Origin: Nitrospinota bacterium
GTDB lineage: Bacteria > UBA8248
NCBI GenBank assembly: GCA_003506735.1
Contig: DNYS01000109.1
Span: forward strand, 12,711 to 22,595
DNA: 9,885 nt
Direction of reading: 5' to 3'
The translations under genes were made by a program, and so were the position numbers. Every line of letters starts with the position of its first letter. Position 1 is the first letter of the stretch. Shown in pieces: positions 1 to 5,453 of this stretch. Under the pieces are notes generated by a model, which saw nothing but the letters and a program-made list of their open reading frames with translations, did not search any database and was not told the DNA's origin.

Positions 1-953
1 AGCGTCGCGTAGGCGAGGGCCTCGGCCGGGTCGATGGCGTAAATGGTGGTCAACATCTTGCTGACGAAAAAATGGGTGGTGCCGATTCCGCCGGGGGCGG
101 GAATGGTGAAAGAGATCGCCACGACGACCGTAATCGCCGCCGCGTCCAGAAACGAGAGGGAGGATAATTTTTCGGACGAAAAAGCGGCGGCCACCGCCCA
201 GTTCGCGGCGATATACAGAACCCATATCCCCACCGAGAGAAGGATCATCCCGGCGGTGTTCTCGCGGATGAACATGCCCCGGAATCCCGTGAAAAAGTTC
301 TCTCCCATGACCGAGAATCTTTCCGCCCGCGAGGGCCAGACTTTTTCCAGAATTCTCCGCACCAACCCCGCGGCCCGTTCGGGGTAGCGTCCGATTGCCC
401 AGGCCACCGCCAGCCCCGCCGAGGCGGCGAACGCCGCGAAGAACATGGCCCGGCCCACGTCCGGAAATATTTCGTCGAGGCGGTGTTGGTAGAAGGCCAG
501 CGTCAGGACGAAAAGGATGCACAGAGAGACCACGTCGAGAAGGCGCTCGGCCAGGACCGAACTCAGGCCCGCGGCCAGCGATGTGCGCGCGATCCTTTTG
601 AGGAACACGGCCCGGGCCACCTCCCCGCCCCTGGGGATCGCCACGTTGACGGCGTATCCGACCATCGTGGCGGCGATGGCGTCGCGCCTCCGGAGGCCGG
701 GAGCCGAGGGGGAGAGCATGAGCTTCCAGCGCCAGCCGCGCAGGACCACCGAGGCGAGAACGATCGAGATCGCCACCAGCATTGGAGCGATGCCCACCTC
801 TTTCAGGCGGCCGATGAGGTCGCCCAGCGGAATTCGCCGGAAGGCCAGCCACAAAAAAAAGGCAGTGATCGCCAGGCCCAAGCCGGCCTGCCAGGAGAAC
901 CAGGATGTTTTTTCCGCGCCGCCGTTCGGGGCGTTTGCCGATTTAGATTTCAA
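1..953 (-). CDS. Flippase-like / lysylphosphatidylglycerol synthase TM-domain membrane protein (3' end outside window)
   Basis: Translating the minus strand from a TTG at 953 gives 317 residues open to the window edge, so the C-terminus is missing. The protein is strongly hydrophobic, with membrane segments near residues 23-38, 54-71, 95-106, 138-155, 166-187, 234-257 and 268-288. Two blocks match the LPG_synthase_TM family (PF03706, the UPF0104/AglD-like group). One is GYAVNVAIPRGGEVARA (99-115), followed by SSVLAERLLD (131-140). The other is PAPGGIG (285-291) in a late helix. Family members are usually somewhat over 300 residues, so probably only the last helix or two are lost. The family includes the membrane half of MprF and proteins proposed to act in lipid or isoprenoid-linked sugar transport; the substrate here cannot be read. 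The TTG is the first possible start after an in-frame stop at 963-965 and has no strong Shine-Dalgarno, so the start is uncertain. It follows the DinB-like gene by only 9 nt, suggesting co-transcription. Confidence 0.85.
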   Translation of the reverse strand, partial: MKSKSANAPNGGAEKTSWFSWQAGLGLAITAFFLWLAFRRIPLGDLIGRLKEVGIAPMLVAISIVLASVVLRGWRWKLMLSPSAPGLRRRDAIAATMVGYAVNVAIPRGGEVARAVFLKRIARTSLAAGLSSVLAERLLDVVSLCILFVLTLAFYQHRLDEIFPDVGRAMFFAAFAASAGLAVAWAIGRYPERAAGLVRRILEKVWPSRAERFSVMGENFFTGFRGMFIRENTAGMILLSVGIWVLYIAANWAVAAAFSSEKLSSLSFLDAAAITVVVAISFTIPAPGGIGTTHFFVSKMLTTIYAIDPAEALAYAT

Positions 954-962
954 TGGCCGGGC

Positions 963-1643
963 TCAGTCGTAGAATTTGGAAACGGTGAGATAGCCTTCGC
1001 GCGGAAGGTCACTGCGGACCGGGAGCCCGAGAAGCCCCTTGAGGCGCTGGATCGTCCGGTGGTGGGCGAGCGTTTCCCAGTAAATCTGGCGGATGACCGC
1101 GATCAGTTCCATGGGAAAATGCCCCGGCGCTTCGGGGTCCTCGTGGACGCCGTAGGGGTGGAGATCGGCCAGCATCCGCCACAGGTCGATGGGCCGCTCC
1201 GGCGAATCCTCCCGCCAGGCTTCGACGTCCACCAGGCGGAGGCACTTGAGTTCGCGGAGGGATTCGGGTGACTCGCGGTCCAGAATTTCGATACAGAATT
1301 TGTGCATCATCCCCATGTGGGCGGTGAGCGATTCCCGATCGGGGCAGATCTCGGGGGGCACATGGCGCCCGCCCGCCGCCTGGATGGCATCCATGTCCAC
1401 CTCCGGCAGGCGCTATCCCTGGCCCTCGAGGCCTTCCCGGAAAAGGCCGTGCAGCCAGCGGCAGGGAACGCAGGCCATGTGGCGGAGCTGCACCTCGGCC
1501 GACCAGCGCGCCCAGACCGGCTCGTCCCGGGTGAAAGTCATCTGTTCCCCGGAAAAATCGGCGACCTCCTCGGCGACCCTGTCCGCCGCGCCCGATAGTC
1601 CCTGGCACAGATGCTCGATCTCCTCGTGGACGTTTTCACTCAT
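963..1643 (-). pseudogene. DinB-like four-helix-bundle protein interrupted by an in-frame TAG
   Basis: From ATG 1643 the frame encodes 76 residues, meets TAG at 1415-1413, then stays open in the same frame for 149 more codons to TGA at 965-963. Read through, this is about 226 residues. The part before the stop holds helix 1 (MSENVHEEIEHLCQGL) and a helix with WSAEVQLRHM (47-56, His55). The part after it holds two more helices, one with SLTAHMGMMHKF (105-116) and one with WETLAHHRTIQRL (189-201, His194/195). That layout and the separated histidines fit the DinB/YfiT-like metalloenzyme superfamily, where helix 2 and the last helix supply metal ligands. The TAG falls in the loop between the second and third helices, so neither half is a complete domain. 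AAGGAG at 1660-1655 lies 11 nt before the ATG. A downstream piece could restart at GTG 1400 or ATG 1394, but no Shine-Dalgarno favours it. The stop may be a point mutation, a base-call error or, less likely, a recoded codon. Substrate unknown; DinB identity is moderately sure. Confidence 0.7.
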
Positions 1644-1712
1644 AGCCCAGCGGTCTCCTTGTGATATTGGTCTGATGGTACCGGGATAAAAGGTCCGGAA
1701 ACCGTTTGTACA

Positions 1713-1736
1713 CGAATTCCGATTCGCTGACGAATC
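1713..1736. promoter_or_regulatory. Alternating inverted repeats between two leftward genes
   Basis: Three 5-bp units, CGAAT, ATTCG and CGAAT, begin at 1713, 1722 and 1731, exactly 9 bp apart. The middle unit can pair with either neighbour. The right-hand pair extends to a perfect 6-bp stem, GATTCG-CTGA-CGAATC (1721-1736). It lies in the 113-nt gap between the broken SDR and the DinB-like gene. There is no U-tract on either side, so it does not look like an intrinsic terminator. It could be an operator or an RNA switch, or chance. Confidence 0.3.
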
Positions 1737-1757
1737 TCCGCCCCTATGACCTTTTGA

Positions 1758-2461
1758 CTACCAGGGAAACGGCTTGCGGTCGTGGAAAAATCCCCCGTTG
1801 GGACCGCCCTCGGGGAAGAGCGCGAGCCAGACAGTAGTGTCGGCCCCCTCCTTCACCGTGCGGATGGCGTTGGGACCGCCCATATCGGTTTTGACATGGC
1901 CGGGATGGACCGAGTTTACCTGGATGCCCGAGCCCTGGAGCTCGTCGGCGAGGATGCCCGTCAGCGCGTTCAGGGCGGTCTTGGTGATCCGGTAGGCGGG
2001 GGAGCCGCCCCGCATTCTCGACAGAGAGGCCATGCCGCTCGAAAGGTTCACGATGCGGCCGGCCCGGCTTTTTTTGATCAAGGGGATAAGCCGCTGGCAA
2101 AGGGCCAGGGGACCGTAAACGTTGGCCTCCATCATCTCGCGGAGGGTGTCGATCGAGAGGTTCTCGCCCGAGGTTCCCTGATCGATCCGGATGGCGGCGT
2201 TGTTCACAAGAATGTCCAGTTTCCCGAATTCACTTTCGATGAAGCCGCCGAGCCGCCCGATGCTCTCCGCCGAGGTCACATCGAGCTGATGAAACAGAAT
2301 CTCGGCGCCTCCTTTATTGAGTTCGTCGCGGGCGGCCTCTCCCTTTCCCGTGTCCCGGGCCGTCAAGATGACGCGGGCGCCGCCGGCGGCGAGCTGGCGG
2401 CAAACTCCAGGCCGATCCCTTTGTTACCGCCGGTCACGACCGCTATCGGTGATTCGGGCAT
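1758..2461 (-). pseudogene. Short-chain dehydrogenase/reductase (SDR), one-base frameshift
   Basis: The gene starts at ATG 2461 (MPESPIAVVTGGNKGIGLEF) and leaves frame after residue 20. Adding one T to the TTT at 2404-2402 (minus strand) gives GIGLEFCRQLAAGGARVILTAR and a continuous 234-residue protein. The restored protein has the classical SDR set: TGGNKGIG cofactor motif (10-17), Asp61-Val62 near the adenine, NNAA (87-90), a Ser pair at 141-142, and YRITK (Tyr157/Lys161). It ends EGGPNGGFFHDRKPFPW, a tail shared with the intact SDR at 2846-3553, so the two are paralogs. Both resemble the carbonyl-reductase (CBR1-like) branch, expected to reduce carbonyl compounds with NAD(P)H in the cytoplasm; substrate unknown. 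As written the product would be truncated shortly after the frameshift. The lesion is in a homopolymer, which favours a consensus error, though tolerated loss in a duplicated gene is also possible. It is third in a tight SDR-tfoX-SDR operon. Confidence 0.85.
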
Positions 2462-2468
2462 TCGCATT

Positions 2469-2474
2469 CTCCTT
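2469..2474 (-). promoter_or_regulatory. Ribosome binding site deciding the SDR start
   Basis: The minus strand reads AAGGAG, then 7 nt, then ATG at 2461. An earlier in-frame ATG at 2467 is only 1 nt from the AAGGAG and is too close to use. This supports a start at 2461, giving MPESPIAVV, which aligns with MADRKIAVV of the paralog. Confidence 0.7.
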
Positions 2475-2478
2475 TTCG

Positions 2479-2841
2479 TCAGGTTTTTTTGCGTTTTCGG
2501 GGGCGCGGGGGATTTTCCTTGCGGCCGGCCTCTTCCTGGCAGGCGACGGCCTCCCATGCCCAGGAGACGATCTCATCGCCGTCCTCGAGAATATCGACCG
2601 GCACCTCGTAGAGCGATTTGAGCGTCACCTTGGCCCGGGGGCGGAACGGGCCCATCCCCATCTCCTCGTAGCGCAGGCGCGTGGTCTCGTTCGTTTTGAA
2701 ATACAGGCGCTCCTTGATCACGATTCCGAAAAAAACGCCGCCCTGGCTGACATGCCATCCGCTGAACATGCGTCGCGACTCGATCGCTCCCATTTCGCTT
2801 AACTGATCCACCACGAACGATAGCAGGTTGTCTTCTTTCAT
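2479..2841 (-). CDS. TfoX N-terminal-domain protein
   Basis: This 120-residue protein is essentially one TfoX_N domain (PF04993-type). Visible features are the early SRRMFSGWHV turn (22-31), GGVFFGIVIKERLYFKT (34-50), RLRYEEMGMGPF (55-66) and the closing SLYEVPVDILEDGDEIVSW (76-94). The C-terminus after residue 103 is a short Lys/Arg/Pro-rich tail. TfoX/Sxy of gammaproteobacteria regulates competence, but those proteins also carry a C-terminal domain that is absent here. Stand-alone TfoX_N proteins are widespread and mostly of unknown function, so a competence role should not be assumed. The ATG lies 4 nt after the stop of the upstream SDR, with GAGGA directly before it, so translational coupling is likely. 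The next SDR begins 17 nt after its stop. Confidence 0.85.
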   Translation of the reverse strand: MKEDNLLSFVVDQLSEMGAIESRRMFSGWHVSQGGVFFGIVIKERLYFKTNETTRLRYEEMGMGPFRPRAKVTLKSLYEVPVDILEDGDEIVSWAWEAVACQEEAGRKENPPRPRKRKKT

Positions 2842-2845
2842 TCCT

Positions 2846-3553
2846 CTACCAGGGGTGCGGCTTACGGTCCTGGAAAAACCCCTTGTTCGGGCCGCCCTCG
2901 CCCTGAAGCGCGAGCCAGACCGGTGTGTCCGCCCCCTCTTCCCATGATTTGGGCGCGCCGCCGCCGCCCATGTCGGAGCGCACCCAGCCGGGGCAGGCGG
3001 CGTTCACCGTGATGTTCGTTCCGCTCAGATCGTCGGCGAGAATCTGGGTCAGCGCGTTCAGCGCGGCCTTCGATGTCCGGTAGGCGGCATAGCCGCCCCC
3101 GTGCATGTCCGACATGGAGCCAAACCAGCTCGACACGTTGACGATACGCCCGGCGGGGCTTTTTTTGAGCAGGGGGACGAGGGCCTGGCTCACCCGGAGC
3201 GGCCCGAAGGCGTTCGTGTCCATCATCTCGGCGAGGGTGTTCATGTCCACCGTGAGCGCGGTCATCGAGCGATCGTTCAGGATGGCCGCATTGTTGATCA
3301 GAATATCGAGGCGGCCAAATTCGCCCGAAAGAAAGCCCGCCAGCGTCTTCGCCGAGGCCTCGCCGGTCACGTCCAGCGGATGAAAGCGCACGTCGAGGCC
3401 CTCGCCCGCGAGCGCATCGGCCGCCGCTCTCCCGCGTTTTTCGCTTCGCGCCGTCAGGACGACGAGAGCGCCCGCCTCCGCCAGAAGGCGGCAGGCGCCG
3501 TGCCCGACACCCTTGTTGCCGCCAGTGACGACAGCGATTTTTCGGTCCGCCAT
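2846..3553 (-). CDS. Short-chain dehydrogenase/reductase (CBR1-like classical SDR)
   Basis: This intact 235-residue cytoplasmic oxidoreductase carries TGGNKGVG (10-17) for NAD(P) binding, Asp61-Val62, NNAA (88-91), and the catalytic set Asn114, Ser141/142, Tyr158 and Lys162 (YRTSK). RSDMGGGGA (192-200) and EGADTPVWLA (206-215) are typical of the carbonyl-reductase-like branch. The shared tail GGPNKGFFQDRKPHPW pairs it with the frameshifted SDR two genes downstream. An expected reaction is NADPH-dependent reduction of an aldehyde or ketone; the substrate cannot be inferred. The start at 3553 is chosen over an upstream in-frame codon because GGAG sits 5 nt before this ATG and the beta-alpha-beta fold begins at once (MADRKIAVVTGG). 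It is the first gene of a leftward operon and diverges from the HAD gene across about 100 bp. Confidence 0.93.
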   Translation of the reverse strand: MADRKIAVVTGGNKGVGHGACRLLAEAGALVVLTARSEKRGRAAADALAGEGLDVRFHPLDVTGEASAKTLAGFLSGEFGRLDILINNAAILNDRSMTALTVDMNTLAEMMDTNAFGPLRVSQALVPLLKKSPAGRIVNVSSWFGSMSDMHGGGYAAYRTSKAALNALTQILADDLSGTNITVNAACPGWVRSDMGGGGAPKSWEEGADTPVWLALQGEGGPNKGFFQDRKPHPW

Positions 3554-3594
3554 GGTTTCTCCGGATGGAAGCGTTTCGCCCGATCTGAACCCCA

Positions 3595-3604
3595 TGATAT
3601 ATCA
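3595..3604. promoter_or_regulatory. Palindromic extended -10-like element in a divergent gap
   Basis: TGATATATCA is a perfect 10-bp palindrome, so each strand reads TG-A-TATATC, which resembles an extended -10 (TGnTATAAT). It lies between the SDR start (3553) and the HAD start (3655) and could serve transcription both ways. I see no convincing -35 on either side. The same palindrome could equally be a regulator site. Confidence 0.35.
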
Positions 3605-3615
3605 GGTGGAATTGC

Positions 3616-3634
3616 CGGCGCACCTTCGGCGCAC
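3616..3634 (+). repeat. Two CGGCGCAC direct repeats 11 bp apart
   Basis: CGGCGCAC occurs at 3616-3623 and again at 3627-3634, one helical turn apart. The site lies between the palindromic -10-like element and the HAD start. The spacing is what side-by-side protein binding would need, but in GC-rich DNA a chance repeat of this size is plausible. Confidence 0.3.
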
Positions 3635-3654
3635 GGGTTCCGGATGGGAGAGAG

Positions 3655-4398
3655 ATGACCGAGCGGGTTCATGTTCTTTTATTCGATGTGGACGGCACCC
3701 TCCTCCTCTCGGGGGGCGCGGGCCGGCGTGCGCTGGACGGAGCTTTCGAGGAGCTATTCGGCGTCCCGGAGGCGATGAAAGGGATCAGCCCGAACGGTTT
3801 GACCGATTCGATAATTTGCCGGGAAATGTTCCGGACCCACCTGAAGCGCGAAGGCACCGGGGAGGAGTGCGACCGTCTCCTTGACCGCTACGCCGGGCTT
3901 TTGGGCTGGGCGGTGGATGAGTCCGAGGCCTTTACTCTCATGCCGGGGATTCCCGCCCTTCTGGAGGCGCTCTCGATCCGGCCCGACGTAATTCTGGGCC
4001 TGGGTACGGGGAACATCGAACAGGGCGCCCGAATCAAGCTGGGGCGTGCCGGCCTGAACCGGTATTTTTCCTTCGGCGGGTTCGGCTGCGACGCCGCCGA
4101 GCGAGCGCCCTTGATCGAGGTGGGGTTCCGGCGCGGCGAAAATATAGCCGAAAAAACCCATCCCGGGGCCGAGGCCGTCCGCTGGGTGATCGGGGACACC
4201 CAGTATGATGTCGAGGCGGGCCGGGCCTGCGGCGCGCGCGTGGTGGCCGTCGCCACGGGCGGGGTGGGGCGAGAGGCGCTCTCGGAGGCGAAGCCGGATT
4301 ATCTTTTTGCCGATTTCTCGGAGCCAGAGGGTTTCATGTCCATGCTGGACGAAGCCGGGCCCCGTCCCGGCGCGCCGCCCGCCCTCCCTGATCGCTGA
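3655..4398 (+). CDS. HAD-superfamily hydrolase (phosphoglycolate-phosphatase-like)
   Basis: This 247-residue protein has all four HAD motifs. Motif I is LLFDVDGTL, with nucleophile Asp11 and acid Asp13. Motif II is GLGTGN with Thr118, Lys128 serves as motif III, and motif IV is IGDTQYDVEAG with Asp181 and Asp185. A helical cap insert (about 20-90) between motifs I and II marks subfamily IA, the group of phosphoglycolate and beta-phosphoglucomutase-type phosphatases. It probably removes phosphate from a small phosphorylated metabolite in the cytoplasm with Mg2+; the substrate is not predictable. A GGGAGAG-type Shine-Dalgarno precedes ATG 3655. The C-terminal 15 residues are a Pro/Ala-rich tail beyond the core. 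The next gene starts 13 nt later, so the two are probably co-transcribed. Confidence 0.9.
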   Translation: MTERVHVLLFDVDGTLLLSGGAGRRALDGAFEELFGVPEAMKGISPNGLTDSIICREMFRTHLKREGTGEECDRLLDRYAGLLGWAVDESEAFTLMPGIPALLEALSIRPDVILGLGTGNIEQGARIKLGRAGLNRYFSFGGFGCDAAERAPLIEVGFRRGENIAEKTHPGAEAVRWVIGDTQYDVEAGRACGARVVAVATGGVGREALSEAKPDYLFADFSEPEGFMSMLDEAGPRPGAPPALPDR

Positions 4399-4411
4399 GG
4401 TCTCCGGTCCC

Positions 4412-4927
4412 ATGCGTGGACTTTTTTCCCGCCGGAAGGATTTGCTCCTCTGGATATTCGCGGCCGCGTTTCTGGGGCTGTTCACGATATTTCTGTTCCG
4501 GGGAGAGTCGCTGTTTTTGTCCGGAACCGGAGTGCAGGCCAGGCTACGGGCGCGGGCCGCCCGCCTTCGCGAAGAGCCCGCGGAAAAGGCCGCCCGCGCG
4601 ATCGGGCTCGAGATCAAGGCGTTTCTCGATGCGTCAAAGCATGCGAGTCAGGTGGTGGTGCGAATCGACGAGGCGGGCGCGGAGCGGATCGTGTTTACCC
4701 TGACAGTTCCCTGGACGGTGGGGAGCGCCAAGCTGCACCGCCTCCGGGGCGAGACGACCGCCCGGCTTGCGGCCAGCCTCCTCAAGAGCGCCGGCGCGGC
4801 GCGGGTGGCGGTGGTGGTGAAGCTGCGCAGAAGGCGGATCCGCGGCGGGGAGAGCGATCCGGTGGGCCAGGCGGTGTATGCGCCAGGGCCGGGGAAGGTC
4901 GATTGGCGCGCGGGCGGGAGCCCTTGA
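4412..4927 (+). CDS. Unrecognised single-pass membrane-anchored protein
   Basis: I do not recognise this 171-residue family. It begins MRGLFSRRKD, followed by one hydrophobic helix at about 11-29 (LLLWIFAAAFLGLFTIFLF). The Arg/Lys-rich N-terminus predicts that end in the cytoplasm and the rest outside. Residues 41-75 look helical and charged. Residues 79-102 (QVVVRIDEAGAERIVFTLTVPWTV) and 130-139 (ARVAVVVKLR) look like beta strands, with a helix at 110-127 between them, suggesting a small alpha/beta domain. The C-terminus is Gly/Pro-rich. The start at 4412 is chosen because the membrane helix follows directly; GAGG at 4397-4400 overlaps the HAD stop. GC-rich codon usage resembles its neighbours. 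Its position 13 nt after the HAD gene suggests a linked role, but that is only context. Confidence 0.7.
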   Translation: MRGLFSRRKDLLLWIFAAAFLGLFTIFLFRGESLFLSGTGVQARLRARAARLREEPAEKAARAIGLEIKAFLDASKHASQVVVRIDEAGAERIVFTLTVPWTVGSAKLHRLRGETTARLAASLLKSAGAARVAVVVKLRRRRIRGGESDPVGQAVYAPGPGKVDWRAGGSP

Positions 4928-4939
4928 AGGGGCGCCGGC

Positions 4940-4972
4940 CAAAAAAAAACGGCGGCCGTTTCCGGCCGCCGT
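4940..4972 (-). terminator. Rho-independent terminator of the cold-shock gene
   Basis: ACGGCGGCCG (4949-4958) and CGGCCGCCGT (4963-4972) form a perfect 10-bp stem around a 4-nt loop. On the minus strand the stem runs straight into a U-tract (nine A on the plus strand, 4941-4949). It lies 34 nt past the cold-shock stop codon. There is no U-tract on the plus-strand side, so it is a one-way terminator. Confidence 0.9.
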
Positions 4973-5006
4973 ATTGGGTTCGATCTCTATGCGGTGGTTT
5001 GGACGG

Positions 5007-5207
5007 TTATGCCTTCGTCACGTTCGCCGCTTGAAGCCCCTTTGGCCCATCAACAATATCGAAGGTGACGGTCCATCCTTCTTCGAGGGTTTTGAAGCCA
5101 TCCCCACCGATGGCGGAAAAATGGACGAAAACATCTTCGCCGTCTTCCTGAGAAATAAATCCGAATCCTTTTGAGTCGTTAAACCACTTCACGGTTCCTT
5201 GTGCCAC
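5007..5207 (-). CDS. csp: Cold-shock-domain protein (CspA family)
   Basis: This 66-residue single cold-shock domain is a five-strand OB fold that binds single-stranded RNA or DNA, acting as an RNA chaperone. RNP1 is KGFGFI (13-18) and RNP2 is VFVHF (26-30), after the classic opening GTVKWFN. The length is normal for bacterial CspA-type proteins. GTG 5207 is taken as the start because AGGAG lies 8 nt upstream and the domain begins immediately (VAQGTVKWF). The frame is also open back to ATG 5297, but that start has no Shine-Dalgarno and would add 30 residues unlike the family. The gene is monocistronic, with a promoter at 5312-5340 and a terminator at 4940-4972. Which csp paralog this is, and whether it is cold-induced, cannot be told. 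Confidence 0.96.
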   Translation of the reverse strand: MAQGTVKWFNDSKGFGFISQEDGEDVFVHFSAIGGDGFKTLEEGWTVTFDIVDGPKGLQAANVTKA

Positions 5208-5215
5208 TTTTGTTT

Positions 5216-5220
5216 CTCCT
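5216..5220 (-). promoter_or_regulatory. Ribosome binding site for the GTG start of csp
   Basis: AGGAG on the minus strand stands 8 nt before GTG 5207. It decides the start in favour of the 66-residue form over the longer open frame. Confidence 0.8.
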
Positions 5221-5311
5221 GCAACGCAACTGACCAGGGCGCTCGGGCATCCCAATGACACCGGGTCGCGACCTCTCGCCAAATGTTCCCACGCCATTCG
5301 TGGAAAGACGG

Positions 5312-5340
5312 GTTATACTATGTCTAACTATTTTGTGCAA
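5312..5340 (-). promoter_or_regulatory. Sigma70-like promoter of csp with long leader
   Basis: On the minus strand TTGCAC (5340-5335) is followed after exactly 17 nt by TATAAC (5317-5312). The -10 matches consensus at five of six positions and the -35 at three. Transcription would begin near 5305, leaving a leader of about 98 nt before GTG 5207. The leader holds a 10-bp palindrome, GGTCGCGACC (5264-5273). Long structured leaders are known for E. coli cspA-type genes; a thermosensor role here is inference only. Confidence 0.6.
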
Positions 5341-5409
5341 CCCGGTAGAATTCCGCCGTTTCCGGCCGGAAGACCGCCCCGCCCCTGCCTGAAACCGGGA
5401 GCCTGGGGT

Positions 5410-5439
5410 ATCTTGAAAACCGGGGGCATCTTGAAGACC
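5410..5439 (+). repeat. Near-identical 12-bp direct repeats upstream of the DUF1932-type dehydrogenase
   Basis: ATCTTGAAAACC (5410-5421) and ATCTTGAAGACC (5428-5439) differ at one base and are 18 bp apart. The second ends 14 bp before ATG 5454. They could be a binding site for a repressor, or a local duplication. A possible -10 (TAGAAT, 5346-5351) lies upstream with no good -35. Confidence 0.4.
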
Positions 5440-5453
5440 ATGGAGAAAACCCT

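Noticed and set aside
43..972. Several long plus-strand open frames opposite the flippase-like gene
   Set aside because: They are Arg/Pro/Gly-rich shadow frames of GC-rich DNA. The minus strand encodes a clear multi-helix family protein over the same bases.
1782..2621. A 279-codon plus-strand open frame across the SDR and TfoX genes
   Set aside because: It crosses two well-identified minus-strand genes and has no recognisable domain.
2479..2841. TfoX protein as a competence regulator
   Set aside because: Only the N-terminal domain is present, and no competence genes are nearby, so the role cannot be transferred.
4205..4411. A longer start for the membrane protein inside the HAD gene
   Set aside because: The added part is read from the HAD coding sequence in another frame. 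The membrane helix right after ATG 4412 marks the natural N-terminus.
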